From Litoribrevibacter albus (GTDB taxonomy: Bacteria; Pseudomonadota; Gammaproteobacteria; Pseudomonadales; Litoribrevibacteraceae): a stretch of DNA of 64,000 nt. The position numbers and the translations under genes are program-made. The notes below the pieces were generated by a model. That model searched no databases and had not been told where the DNA came from. It worked only from the letters and a program-made list of their open reading frames with translations. Below are positions 43,894 through 54,696 of the stretch, in pieces. The stretch is from positions 304,289 through 368,288 of the forward strand of contig NZ_BSNM01000002.1 in assembly GCF_030159995.1 (NCBI RefSeq), given 5' to 3'. Each line of letters begins with the position of its first letter. Position 1 is the stretch's first letter.

Positions 43894-45033
43894 TTAAAAG
43901 CAGTAATGCTCAATCATTTGGCGAAGGACATTAACCATAGGGTTGATTTGATCTAAAGCCATAAACTCATCCGGTTGGTGTGCCTGATCAATCGAACCTG
44001 GTCCGAGAACGATGGTCTCCATGCCCATTTGTTGCAGAAATGGCGCTTCTGTTGCAAAGGCGACGGCTTCTGAGGTGTGACCGGTTAATTGTTCTGCCAG
44101 TTTCACAAGTGAGCTGGTTTTGTCAGTAGCAAAGGACGGCACGCCATCAAAAATGGCTTCAGCAGAGAGTTCCACGTTGTGTTGTTCAGCCAGAGGTTTT
44201 AACCGCGTTTGAATCTCGGCGCGTAGGTCGTCGTTGTTCATACCTGGTAACGCTCTAAGATCGTACTGAAGTTCACAGTGACCACAAATACGGTTTGGAT
44301 TGTCTCCACCGTGAATACAGCCGAGATTGAGTGTTGGAACTGATACTTCAAAGTCTGCATTCTGATACTGTTGAGCCAGTTCTTTTCGGAATTGTTTTAA
44401 TTCGCCCATCACATCGTGCATTGCATCCAACGCATTATTACCCAATGCTGGGTTGGAGCTGTGGCCCGCCTTGCCTTGAATACGGATGACTTCCATCATA
44501 ATGCCTTTGTGCATATGAATGGGTTTGAGACTGGTAGGTTCGCCAATCACCGCATAACGGGCTTTGGGTGCTCCTTGTTGAGCCAGTGCTCGTGCTCCGC
44601 TCATCGAGCTTTCTTCATCGGCCGTTGCCAAAACAATGATTGGTTGTTTGAGGGGCTGAGTGAGGTAGGGCATTACCGCTTCGATCACCACAGAAAAGAA
44701 CCCTTTCATATCACAGGTGCCCAAGCCGTAGAGCTTGTTATCACGTTCCGTGAGTTTTAGCGGATCGGACTGCCAGCGGGATTCATTAAATGGGACGGTA
44801 TCTGTATGCCCTGATAACACTAACCCGCCAGGGCCTTGCCCAAGCGTTGCGATGAGATTTGCCTTGCCATCGTTAAGGTGTTGGATCTCGATTTGAAAGC
44901 CCAATTGGCGAAACCAATCTGCGAGCAGCTCAATCACGGGTAGGTTACTCATATCGATGTCAGGGTGGGTGCAACTGACGCTCGGTGTGGCAATGAGTTG
45001 AGACATACGATCGGTGAGCTTGGGAACAATCAT
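43894..45033 (-). CDS. argE: ArgE, acetylornithine deacetylase
   Basis: 379 residues, M20 metallopeptidase family. Metal and catalytic motifs GHTDTVPF, GTCDMKGFF and TADEESSM are intact. It hydrolyses N-acetylornithine to ornithine in arginine synthesis. It sits alone rather than next to argCBH. The five 16-bp repeats begin 31 bases after its stop. Confidence 0.94.
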   Translation of the reverse strand: MIVPKLTDRMSQLIATPSVSCTHPDIDMSNLPVIELLADWFRQLGFQIEIQHLNDGKANLIATLGQGPGGLVLSGHTDTVPFNESRWQSDPLKLTERDNKLYGLGTCDMKGFFSVVIEAVMPYLTQPLKQPIIVLATADEESSMSGARALAQQGAPKARYAVIGEPTSLKPIHMHKGIMMEVIRIQGKAGHSSNPALGNNALDAMHDVMGELKQFRKELAQQYQNADFEVSVPTLNLGCIHGGDNPNRICGHCELQYDLRALPGMNNDDLRAEIQTRLKPLAEQHNVELSAEAIFDGVPSFATDKTSSLVKLAEQLTGHTSEAVAFATEAPFLQQMGMETIVLGPGSIDQAHQPDEFMALDQINPMVNVLRQMIEHYCF

Positions 45034-45138
45034 GAGAATCCTTTATATGATGAACGTCGTTTTATTATGGTGATAGAGCGGATGCGAACACAAGAGGCAA
45101 TCCGAGTTTGTTTTGAGATGCTTACCTTGTATGTCTGT

Positions 45139-46614
45139 TTAGCACTCAATAAAGCTTACTGCCAGTCCTCCTTGCGAGGTTTCTTTGTACTTTTCCTGCA
45201 TGTCTTTTCCTGTCAGACGCATGGTTTCGATCACCTGATCCAGCGATACTTTGTGGCTACCGTCTCCGATTAACGCCAGGCGTGCAGCATTAATTGCCTG
45301 CACTGCCCCCATAGTGTTGCGCTCGATACAGGGGATTTGGACCAACCCTTTAATGGGGTCGCAGGTCAAGCCGAGATTGTGTTCCATGCCTATCTCGGCT
45401 GCATTTTCGATCTGACGATTGCTGCCACCCAGTACGGCCGTTAATCCAGCTGCGGCCATTGAGCAGGCAACTCCGACCTCGCCCTGGCAACCGACTTCGG
45501 CTGCTGAAATCGATGCATTTTGCTTGAATAACGAGCCTATGGCGGTGGCAGTAAGTAGGAAGGTTACGATGCCTTTCGTTTGAGTGAGGCTTTGAAGTGG
45601 ATTCACAAAGTAGACGTAATAAGCCAAAACGGCCGGGATCACACCAGCGGCTCCATTGGTTGGTGCGGTAACTACTCGACCGCCTGCGGCATTTTGTTCG
45701 TTTACGGCCAGGGCATAAAGGTTGACCCAATCCATGACAGCAAGATCTTTAGGGATGTTGTCTATCGATGTCCTTGGTTGATTTGATGAATTTGACTGGC
45801 TTGATGATTCTGAATGGCCAGGCGATTGAGCATCTACCTTTTCTGATCGTTTTTCTAGCACTGAATAGAGACGATTTGCCCTGCGCTCGACATGAAGACC
45901 GCCAGGTAATGTTCCGGTGGCATCGCAGCCTTGTTTAATGCATTCCGACATGGCATCCCAAATCTTGAGAATACCTTGCTGTGTCTCTGGCTGAGGGCGC
46001 AACGCATTTTCATTTCTCTGCACCAGTTCAGCAATGGTGAATTGATGCTGCTCGCATTGGTCGAGTAATTCCTTCGCTGAATTGAATGGGTAAGGTGTTT
46101 TCGGCTCATTGTTATTGCTGGTGTTGTTAAAGCTAGTGATTTCATCTTCTGACAACACAAAACCCCCGCCGATGGAGAAATATTGTCGTTGTTTGAGCAC
46201 TAGCCCGTCCTGATCAAAAGCCCGAAACGTTATGCCATTCGGATGCTGTGGTAAGGTGTTCTGAAAGTCGAAGATCACATCTCGCTTTCTGACAAAATCG
46301 ATGGGCTTGATGTTCAGTAATGCAATCTTTTTGGATCGAATAATGGTCTTAACCATGTCAGGAATGTTGATCGCATTAATCTCGGAAGGTGTTTCACCTT
46401 GCAGCCCCATTAAAATGGCAGAGCTGGTTGCGTGACCTTTTCCGGTATGAGCCAGTGATCCATGTAAATGGGTAAGTACGCGCGTGGTGGGATCAAATAG
46501 GTTTGCTTGTTGCAGGTGTAATAGAAAACGTCGGGCTGCAATCATGGGCCCCACTGTGTGAGAGCTTGAAGGCCCTACACCAATTTTAAACAGGTCGAAT
46601 ACGCTAATAGTCAT
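45139..46614 (-). CDS. sdaA: L-serine ammonia-lyase (iron-sulfur type)
   Basis: 491 residues, about 35 longer than typical SdaA. The N-terminal [20 protein letters not shown] and C-terminal [23 protein letters not shown] motifs carry the cysteines of the oxygen-sensitive 4Fe-4S cluster. It converts serine to pyruvate and ammonia. The excess length is a hydrophilic Ser/Gln/Asn-rich insert at about residues 256-290 between the two catalytic lobes, which is unusual. It could equally be named sdaB; the two cannot be told apart here. Confidence 0.93.
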   Translation of the reverse strand: MTISVFDLFKIGVGPSSSHTVGPMIAARRFLLHLQQANLFDPTTRVLTHLHGSLAHTGKGHATSSAILMGLQGETPSEINAINIPDMVKTIIRSKKIALLNIKPIDFVRKRDVIFDFQNTLPQHPNGITFRAFDQDGLVLKQRQYFSIGGGFVLSEDEITSFNNTSNNNEPKTPYPFNSAKELLDQCEQHQFTIAELVQRNENALRPQPETQQGILKIWDAMSECIKQGCDATGTLPGGLHVERRANRLYSVLEKRSEKVDAQSPGHSESSSQSNSSNQPRTSIDNIPKDLAVMDWVNLYALAVNEQNAAGGRVVTAPTNGAAGVIPAVLAYYVYFVNPLQSLTQTKGIVTFLLTATAIGSLFKQNASISAAEVGCQGEVGVACSMAAAGLTAVLGGSNRQIENAAEIGMEHNLGLTCDPIKGLVQIPCIERNTMGAVQAINAARLALIGDGSHKVSLDQVIETMRLTGKDMQEKYKETSQGGLAVSFIEC

Positions 46615-46717
46615 ACGTTATAGTATAGCGCTGGTTTCGAAGTCGGCTTGCTGAGAATATAATGTTCGGCGTAGAAGGCCTCAGCCGTTCAATGACGTTG
46701 ATTTAGGAATCGATTTA

Positions 46718-47245
46718 ATGAGTGCAGAAACCACTGAGCAAGTAACTCTTGGACAAGTAGAGCAGGTGACGACCTATTATCTGGAAATGCTGAGTCCGGA
46801 TGCATTGATTGCGAAACCACCTGTGGATGGCTTGGAGATTCGATCTGTTGAAGTACCACAATTCCAGTTTAATCGTTTCCTTTATCAGCTGATTGGTGAA
46901 GGATGGCAGTGGACTGATAAGCTCAGTTGGACCGATGAGCAGTGGACGGCATTAGTTGACTCTGAGAATCATCAAACCTGGGTAGCCTATTATCAGGGAG
47001 CGATTGCGGGGTATTACGAGCTGACTAAAGAAGGTGAGTCAGTGGAGATACTTTATTTTGGATTAGCTCCGCAGTTTATTGGTAAAGGCTTTGGTGGATA
47101 CTTATTGAGTTCAGCCATTCAATCCGCCTGGAACTGGGAAGGGGTTGAGCGTGTGTGGGTGCATACCTGTTCATTAGATCACCCGAACGCGCTTGCTAAC
47201 TATCAAGCCAGAGGGTTTTCGTTATACAAAACGGAAGTAGAATAG
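46718..47245 (+). CDS. GNAT-family N-acetyltransferase
   Basis: 175 residues. The acetyl-CoA site motif LAPQFIGKGFGGYLLSSAI (about 117-135) and the ending NALANYQARGFSLYKTE fit GNAT enzymes. The substrate is unknown. It diverges from the serine deaminase gene. A GC-rich 9-bp hairpin (47250-47271) follows the stop, without a T tract. Confidence 0.85.
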   Translation: MSAETTEQVTLGQVEQVTTYYLEMLSPDALIAKPPVDGLEIRSVEVPQFQFNRFLYQLIGEGWQWTDKLSWTDEQWTALVDSENHQTWVAYYQGAIAGYYELTKEGESVEILYFGLAPQFIGKGFGGYLLSSAIQSAWNWEGVERVWVHTCSLDHPNALANYQARGFSLYKTEVE

Positions 47246-47390
47246 GAAAGGCCCCACCTTGCGGTGAGGCCCGTAGAAAACACTATGCCCTTTGAATTGA
47301 AAATCAATTCATCGGATCTATATCCTAGATCAAAAATTGGTCTTTGTGTGGAATTCTTTCAAATTTAATCTAAATGTCATCTTGATGACA

Positions 47391-48050
47391 TTATTCTATG
47401 TTCCTGAAGTTGATTTCTGCGACGTCGATAACTTCGGATTCATTGCGACCTTCTCTCAGCCATTGCTCCATATACGGATCAGAGAGAAGGTGATCCATAT
47501 AACGCTCGCAGATGTCATTCAGATCCACTTGATAGCTACTGAATCTTACTACCATAGGGGCAAACATTGCATCGGCGATGCTGAACTCACCTAACAGCCA
47601 AGGGCCATAAGAGTGGAATTCTTCTCTGAGCTCTGTCCATATAGCTTCGATGCGATCGACTTCTTTTCTGACGTCACTGGTGAGGGGAACCTTCAAATCG
47701 GCCCGACAGTTCATCGGTAGTTGATTTCGAATGGCAAAGAACCCCGAGTGCATTTCTGCGGCCGAAGATCGGCCCACGGCGCGTGCAATCGGGTCTTCAG
47801 GCCAACCAGTATTTTTCATGTGGCGTTCTGAGATGTACTCCATTATGGCCAGTGAATCCCAGATGGTATCGCCTTGATCAATCAGTACCGGAACTTTCAA
47901 TGATGGGGAGTACTCAGCAAGTTGGGCCGCTGTGGACTCTGTGAATAAAGGAATTCGGATTTCTTCAAATTTCAGGCCGGCGTGCTTCATTAACAACCAA
48001 GGTCTCAACGACCATGAAGAGTAGTTCTTATTTCCTATAATCAGTCGCAT
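47391..48050 (-). CDS. Glutathione S-transferase family protein
   Basis: 219 residues. Thioredoxin-like N-terminal domain with NKNYSSWSLRPWLLMKHAGL and the VPVLID cis-proline motif; helical C-terminal domain with FSIADAMFAPMVVRF. The Ser pair near residues 11-12 is the likely thiolate-activating site. The substrate is unknown. It is third in a same-strand row after the HEPN-like and monooxygenase-like genes. Confidence 0.92.
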   Translation of the reverse strand: MRLIIGNKNYSSWSLRPWLLMKHAGLKFEEIRIPLFTESTAAQLAEYSPSLKVPVLIDQGDTIWDSLAIMEYISERHMKNTGWPEDPIARAVGRSSAAEMHSGFFAIRNQLPMNCRADLKVPLTSDVRKEVDRIEAIWTELREEFHSYGPWLLGEFSIADAMFAPMVVRFSSYQVDLNDICERYMDHLLSDPYMEQWLREGRNESEVIDVAEINFRNIE

Positions 48051-48136
48051 GGTTCGTTCCTCGTGTTCTTGTTCGCTTTTGTAAGGGCTCTTATAAATGC
48101 AGTAGTGACCTGATATTGATTTCCACTCGTGGTCTT

Positions 48137-48427
48137 CTACGCTGAGGCGTAACTGCGCTTTATTTCCACCACTTCCACCTGATAATGGCTATACCACTTT
48201 TTCTTTCCAAAAGACTGTGCAATTAAGTGGTCAGAATGTTGTTTCCAGTTCTTAATGTTTTCTTCTGATGGCCAATAGGAAACGGCAATCTCCTGATCAC
48301 CCTCGGTCAAACTGATGAAGTCCGTACAGCCAAACTCATTCATCGCAATATCTCTGAGTTTAGCTGCCATTTCTGAATACTGTTGATCAAGTTCTTTGAC
48401 TTTGGCTCTGAAAATAACGGCAAACAT
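48137..48427 (-). CDS. Antibiotic biosynthesis monooxygenase (ABM) domain protein
   Basis: 96 residues with a dimeric ferredoxin-like fold. MFAVIFRAKVKE start, FGCTDFISLTEGDQEIAVSYW and IKNWKQHSDHLIAQ are typical. Such proteins are cofactor-free monooxygenases, heme-degrading enzymes or simple ligand binders; the actual activity is not clear. It lies 40 bases after the HEPN-like gene and 86 before the GST gene, probably in one operon. Confidence 0.85.
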   Translation of the reverse strand: MFAVIFRAKVKELDQQYSEMAAKLRDIAMNEFGCTDFISLTEGDQEIAVSYWPSEENIKNWKQHSDHLIAQSFGKKKWYSHYQVEVVEIKRSYASA

Positions 48428-48467
48428 GGTTGTTCCTTAGTTTGAAATTCAAAAGTGTGTCTTGGTA

Positions 48468-49064
48468 TTAGGCAGATGTCTTGGTTCGACTTTCTATCGA
48501 CAGCGTTGAATCGGAAAGTGTGGTGTTCATATCTTCTAAAAACCTGATCAGACGGAAACACAACTCGATGTATTGAACGGCTTCCTGACCACCCACTTCG
48601 TAACCCTCTGCGTGTGCAATTTTATTGCGGAGCAGTCTCAACTCATTAAACAGTTTGCTTTTGCGCTGGTCGAGCACTTCCTGTTCGGTCAGAAAGTTTG
48701 CAGTGTCTTTGTAGGGTGTACTGTCACTGATATTCGCTTCCGGAAAATGGTTTTGTGTCAGAGTCTGAGCGGCTAGGTGAAGTTGATCCCAGGCTTCAAG
48801 AATACAGCTGTTCGGAAGATGGCGGGCCGATTGTATCAAGCGGGTTTTTGGGTCTGACCGTAAGTCTGGGAAAGCTGTTTGCGCTTTTTCCAATAGTTGA
48901 TCGATGTCTTTGCCGAACTCCACCTCAAAGTCTTTGAATTTGAGTTTTTTGGTGAATGGCGCGATCAATAACAATTGCTGTTTGAAGGTGTAAATAACGA
49001 CCAATAATACGGCTGGCCAAGCCAATGCATTTAGCAAGCCTATGATGAATTCCATCCAGTTCAT
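48468..49064 (-). CDS. Membrane-anchored HEPN/DUF4145-like protein
   Basis: 198 residues. An N-terminal membrane helix (about 4-28) is followed by a soluble, mostly helical domain. R146-NKIA-H151, within ELRLLRNKIAHAEG, matches the RN-x3-H pattern of HEPN domains, including DUF4145. HEPN proteins are often RNases in toxin or defence systems, but many are only structural or binding domains. No antitoxin or nucleotidyltransferase gene is adjacent. ATG 49064 is preferred (AGGG seven bases upstream); ATG 49082 is possible. Confidence 0.65.
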   Translation of the reverse strand: MNWMEFIIGLLNALAWPAVLLVVIYTFKQQLLLIAPFTKKLKFKDFEVEFGKDIDQLLEKAQTAFPDLRSDPKTRLIQSARHLPNSCILEAWDQLHLAAQTLTQNHFPEANISDSTPYKDTANFLTEQEVLDQRKSKLFNELRLLRNKIAHAEGYEVGGQEAVQYIELCFRLIRFLEDMNTTLSDSTLSIESRTKTSA

Positions 49065-49271
49065 CGAACATCCCTCGTCCATGTTTTTCGGGAGTATATC
49101 AAGACAAGGTTGGATTGAGTGTTATCTGGTTCATTAATTTTTTTGAATTCTGAATCACAGAGTAATCAAGGGGGCGTTTAGGCTATGGTTGCCGGTGTTT
49201 CGTCCCCGAATTACTCTGTGTATTGCGTATCGTGTATTACATGCTGCTACGCAGGGTTTATTGAGTTCGAG

Positions 49272-50384
<1,113 letters not shown>

Positions 50385-50538
50385 TTATCCCTAGTTTGCT
50401 GTGATTAAATCGATGATAACGTCACTGTCAGAGTGTAGCCAAATATCAGGTGGGTGCTGGTTTTAGAACATGAAAAAGCGCGAGTAGAGGCTCGCGCTTG
50501 GAGGGATCGTCCATTTGTTAGGGAAGGCCGGTAAAGGC

Positions 50539-51654
50539 TTATATCAGTGCCTGTTCGGGAGAAACATAGTCATAACCTAATGCCTCAGCCACTGGCTGGT
50601 TGGTGACTTTACCATTCCAAACATTTAAGCCATTGAGTAAATGTTTATCGTCTTTAAGTGCTTGCTTCCAACCTTTCCCCGCTAGCGCCAAGATAAATGG
50701 CAGCGTGGCATTATTGAGTGCATACGTAGAGGTTCTGGCAACACCACCCGGCATATTGGCGACACAGTAGTGAATGACATCATCAACAACGTAAGTAGGT
50801 TCTGCATGGGTGGTCGCCTTTGATGTTTCAAAGCAACCGCCTTGGTCAATCGCCACATCTACCAATACGGAACCCGCTTCCATTTTGCTGATCATTTCTC
50901 TGGTCACAAGCTTTGGCGCAGCTGCGCCAGGGATGAGCACCGCACCGATCACCATATCAGCTTCGATAACGGCTTTTTCAAGTGTTGCTTGTGTGGAGTA
51001 GAGGGTTTTGGCTGTACTACCAAAGTGATTTGATAAAGCTTCTAAGGTTGCAGGGTTTTTATCCAGAATTGTGACATCGGCTTGTAAACCGACGGCCATT
51101 TGAGCGGCGTTAAAACCTACCACTCCGCCGCCTAAGATAACGACTTTTGCGGGGGCAACCCCAGGCACACCTCCGAGCAGTAATCCTTTTCCTCCCTTCG
51201 ATTTCTCCAAAGCAACGGCTCCTGCCTGGATAGACATGCGACCAGCCACTTGGCTCATTGGTTTGAGGAGGGGGAGAGCCCCTGAGTCACTGGTGATGGT
51301 TTCGTAGGCGATGCAGGTAGCACCTGAGTTGACGAGATCTTTTGTTTGGTCTGGGTCGGGAGCCAGATGAAGGTAGGTAAAGAGTAGTTGGTTGGGTCTT
51401 AGCATTGCGCGTTCGATGGCTTGCGGTTCTTTCACTTTAACGATCATGTCCGCTCTCTCGAATACCTCCGCCGCTGTGTCGATAATGGTGGCGCCGACGG
51501 CTTCATAGGCTTGATCGGCTGCGCCGATACCGGTACCTGCATTCTTTTCGACAATCACTTGATGTCCATGTCGGATGGCTTCTGCCACTGACTCTGGAGT
51601 CATGCCCACCCGGTATTCGTGGTTTTTAATTTCTTTAGGTACACCAATTAACAT
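50539..51654 (-). CDS. ald: Alanine dehydrogenase
   Basis: 371 residues, the typical length. The N-terminal [31 protein letters not shown], and NAD site [16 protein letters not shown] are conserved. It interconverts L-alanine and pyruvate with NAD. ATG 51654 is chosen because GAGG lies eight bases upstream; GTG 51663 would be too close to it. The divergent Lrp/AsnC-type gene is the likely regulator, as for AldR or BkdR-type pairs. Confidence 0.96.
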   Translation of the reverse strand: MLIGVPKEIKNHEYRVGMTPESVAEAIRHGHQVIVEKNAGTGIGAADQAYEAVGATIIDTAAEVFERADMIVKVKEPQAIERAMLRPNQLLFTYLHLAPDPDQTKDLVNSGATCIAYETITSDSGALPLLKPMSQVAGRMSIQAGAVALEKSKGGKGLLLGGVPGVAPAKVVILGGGVVGFNAAQMAVGLQADVTILDKNPATLEALSNHFGSTAKTLYSTQATLEKAVIEADMVIGAVLIPGAAAPKLVTREMISKMEAGSVLVDVAIDQGGCFETSKATTHAEPTYVVDDVIHYCVANMPGGVARTSTYALNNATLPFILALAGKGWKQALKDDKHLLNGLNVWNGKVTNQPVAEALGYDYVSPEQALI

Positions 51655-51826
51655 TTGTCTCACCTCTTATACCTATATTTTTATTCACTTATTAAGGCGT
51701 TTTTACCTCTCACTTGTGATTAAGTATGGATGAAAAAAGGTGAATTTTTTTTCGAAATTTAAGAGCGATTTTGACTATTATTGGTAATATTTTCTGTTTT
51801 ATTGATTTTTTTTGAGTGAATTTACT

Positions 51827-52288
51827 GTGGAAAGAATGAATTCAAGGATTTTATCCCTTCTTCAGAAGGATTCGAGATTGTCGGTCGCAGAGATCGGAGA
51901 GCGAGTCGGGTTATCTACCTCGGCCTGTCACCGAAGAATACGACAATTAGAAGATGAAGGGGTTATTGAAGGCTACTCGGCTAACTTATCCAAAGTGGCT
52001 CTGGGTTATGCGATCGAAGTATTCGTTGAGGTAACCTTATCCGGGCAGAGCGAAGCTTTATTGGATCAGTTTGAAAAGGAGGCCGCAGACTGCCATGACA
52101 TCATTGAATGTCATTTAATGGCGGGGGACGCAGATTACTTATTAAGAGTGGCTGCAGAGAGCCCCGAAGCCTATGAACATTTACATCGAAAAGTCCTGGC
52201 TAGTTTACCTGGAGTGGCTCGGCTGAAATCCAATTTTGTGCTTAAATCGGTGAAATCCTATTCGGGATATCCGATTAAAGCTGGCTAA
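51827..52288 (+). CDS. Lrp/AsnC-family regulator, probable controller of ald
   Basis: About 153 residues. N-terminal winged helix-turn-helix (RLSVAEIGERVGLSTSACHRRIRQLEDEG) and C-terminal RAM domain (about 65-150). Lrp-type octamers bind amino acids and AT-rich DNA; divergence from ald, with a very AT-rich shared promoter region (51664-51811), suggests alanine-responsive activation. The frame is open to a TTG at 51812. GTG 51827 has a GAGTG at a proper distance; ATG 51836 is also possible. Confidence 0.9.
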   Translation: MERMNSRILSLLQKDSRLSVAEIGERVGLSTSACHRRIRQLEDEGVIEGYSANLSKVALGYAIEVFVEVTLSGQSEALLDQFEKEAADCHDIIECHLMAGDADYLLRVAAESPEAYEHLHRKVLASLPGVARLKSNFVLKSVKSYSGYPIKAG

Positions 52289-52401
52289 TAGATAAGTGCT
52301 ACAAATTTGCTAGGTGTCTTAGGGAAGGCTAGATATACTCCCAACCAATATCATTTGCTTTTTCTCAGCCGTTTCACGGTTGGGTTTCTGGAGATCAATC
52401 A

Positions 52402-53865
52402 ATGACATTATCGCAATTACAACCTTCATCTCTTTGGACTCATTTCGAGAAGATATGCTCAATTCCTCATCCCTCGAAACATGAAGAAGAATTGATTGCT
52501 TATATTGTGAGTCAAGCTGAGGCTCATGGCGTTCAGGTTGATAGAGATGAGGTCGGTAACGTTAAATTGACCAAATCTGCGACACCAGGATATGAGCAGG
52601 CTGTGCCTGTGGTGATGCAAAGTCATATCGATATGGTGCCTCAAAAGAATGCCGAGACCGAGCATAACTTTGAGACCGATCCAATCAAGGCCTATGTGGA
52701 CGGTAATTGGGTTACTGCAAAAGGAACGACCTTAGGTGCGGATAATGGCATTGGTGTTGCAGCTATTATGGCGGTCATGTGTGCTTCTGATATCTGTCAT
52801 GGGCCTCTTGAAGCATTGCTTACGGTAGACGAAGAAGCTGGGATGACTGGCGCGTTTGAATTGAAGGAAGCCTGGTTTAACAGCAAGGTGTTGTTAAATC
52901 TGGATACCGAAGAGGAAGGTGAGTTATACGTTGGTTGCGCGGGTGGCGTCGATGTCACGGTCAATTGGCCTGTGAGTAAAGAGCCTGTGGCGGCGGATTG
53001 CATTGCGTTTAATTTGAGCGTGAAAGGGCTCAAAGGCGGTCACTCTGGTATTGATATCCACAAGGGTCGAGGTAATGCGAATAAACTACTTAACCGTGTG
53101 CTCCTAACCTTATCCTTAGAATTAGACATAACCATCGCTGAGTTGAATGGCGGCACCTTACGCAATGCCATTCCTCGTGAAGCATTTGCCAAAGTAGTAA
53201 TTCCTAAAGACCAAGAGCAAGCCTTTCAACGACTGCTTGCTGACGTTGTGGATGACATTACCGATGAGTACGCCTACGTTGAATCAGATTTACTGATTAA
53301 GGCAAAGGCGTCCGAATTACCGGATGAGGTAATGGACAGTGCCGCAGTGACTGATTTGTTGCGTGCAATTCTGACGTGTCCAAACGGTGTTCTGAGAAAC
53401 AGTGACCGTTTTGATGGCGTTGTTGAGACCTCAAGTAATTTAGGCATTATGAGCTATGACGGTAATGCCGTGTCGTTACAGTTCATGACTCGAAGCTTGA
53501 AAGACCGGGCGAGAGATAATGCCGTGCAACGCATTAGAAGTTGTTTCGAGCTGATTGGTGCAGAAATTACTGCCTTTGGTGCTTACCCTGGCTGGTCACC
53601 AAGTGATGATCCGACTTTATTGAACCTGATGAAATCCGTATATAAGGATTTATTCGATCAGACGCCTGGTACTCAAATTATTCACGCCGGCTTGGAATGC
53701 GGTATTCTCGGCGCAAAATATCCGGCCTGGGATATGATTTCGTTTGGTCCGACGATTACTGGTGCCCATTCACCTGATGAGCAAGTGAATATTCACTCTG
53801 TACAACGTTTTTGGACTTACTTACTTGCGGTGCTGAAGCGATTAGCCAAAATGGATCGTATTTAA
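52402..53865 (+). CDS. pepD: Aminoacyl-histidine dipeptidase (PepD)
   Basis: 487 residues, M20 family. Motifs SHIDMVPQKN, TLGADNGIG and TVDEEAGMTGA hold the two-zinc site and the general base. It hydrolyses carnosine and other Xaa-His dipeptides in the cytoplasm. GGAG precedes the ATG. The following gene begins one base after its stop, so the two are coupled although functionally unrelated. Confidence 0.96.
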   Translation: MTLSQLQPSSLWTHFEKICSIPHPSKHEEELIAYIVSQAEAHGVQVDRDEVGNVKLTKSATPGYEQAVPVVMQSHIDMVPQKNAETEHNFETDPIKAYVDGNWVTAKGTTLGADNGIGVAAIMAVMCASDICHGPLEALLTVDEEAGMTGAFELKEAWFNSKVLLNLDTEEEGELYVGCAGGVDVTVNWPVSKEPVAADCIAFNLSVKGLKGGHSGIDIHKGRGNANKLLNRVLLTLSLELDITIAELNGGTLRNAIPREAFAKVVIPKDQEQAFQRLLADVVDDITDEYAYVESDLLIKAKASELPDEVMDSAAVTDLLRAILTCPNGVLRNSDRFDGVVETSSNLGIMSYDGNAVSLQFMTRSLKDRARDNAVQRIRSCFELIGAEITAFGAYPGWSPSDDPTLLNLMKSVYKDLFDQTPGTQIIHAGLECGILGAKYPAWDMISFGPTITGAHSPDEQVNIHSVQRFWTYLLAVLKRLAKMDRI

Positions 53866-54642
53866 GTGACATTAGTCAGTAACTTCGTGGATTTTTCCGA
53901 TATTGAGATTGTTTATGATCATCAGGACTTTCTGGTGATCAATAAACCTGCTGGCTTGAGTGTCCATAAGGATCAGCAAGCCGAGGGGTTACTGACAGGG
54001 CTTGCTCGATCTTTAAAGCTTGAGCACTTGTATTTGGTCCATCGACTCGATCAAATGACATCGGGGTTATTGATTCTGGCTAAGAACCAAACGTCAAATC
54101 GTGTTCTGAGCCAGATGTTTCAACGACGGGACGTTCAGAAATACTACATTGCCATTTCTGATAAGAAGCCAAAGAAGAAACAAGGTTTAATCAAAGGCGA
54201 TATGGAGAAGGGGCGAGGCGGCAGCTGGAAGTTAATAAAATCTTCAGTGAATCCTGCTATCACTCAGTTTTTTAGCTTTTCGTTAGATCCGTCCTTATTT
54301 GACGAAGGTAGGCAGGTCAGTAAGGGCTTACGTCTTTTTTTGTTGAAACCTCATACGGGGAAAACTCATCAACTTCGGGTAGCATTGAAAAGTCTGGGTT
54401 CTGCCATTGTTGGTGATACACGATACGCCACACAAACATCTAATCCACAAAGTATCAGCGAACCGAAAGCTCTGATCGATCGGGGCTATTTGCACGCGTG
54501 GCGATTATGTTTTCAGTATGAAGGTGAAAATTTTGATCTGACAGCGTTACCAGACTCAGGCGAGCTGTTTACGCAGTCGGCTTTTTTGGCGTTTTTAGAG
54601 TCTTTGGGGCACCCAAAAGATTTGGCATGGCCAACGATTTGA
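53866..54642 (+). CDS. RluA-family RNA pseudouridine synthase
   Basis: 258 residues with no S4 domain. The catalytic motif H59-R-L-D62 in VHRLDQMTSGLLIL is intact. The early VINKPAGLSVHKD and late GKTHQLRVALKSLG motifs are also present. It matches a small gammaproteobacterial subgroup (TIGR01621-like) whose RNA target is not known to me. The start is GTG directly after the pepD stop. Confidence 0.92.
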   Translation: MTLVSNFVDFSDIEIVYDHQDFLVINKPAGLSVHKDQQAEGLLTGLARSLKLEHLYLVHRLDQMTSGLLILAKNQTSNRVLSQMFQRRDVQKYYIAISDKKPKKKQGLIKGDMEKGRGGSWKLIKSSVNPAITQFFSFSLDPSLFDEGRQVSKGLRLFLLKPHTGKTHQLRVALKSLGSAIVGDTRYATQTSNPQSISEPKALIDRGYLHAWRLCFQYEGENFDLTALPDSGELFTQSAFLAFLESLGHPKDLAWPTI

Positions 54643-54696
54643 GAAATGGATTCATCGATCGACAAGAAATGGATCTAAATAATAAAAAGGGAAGGT

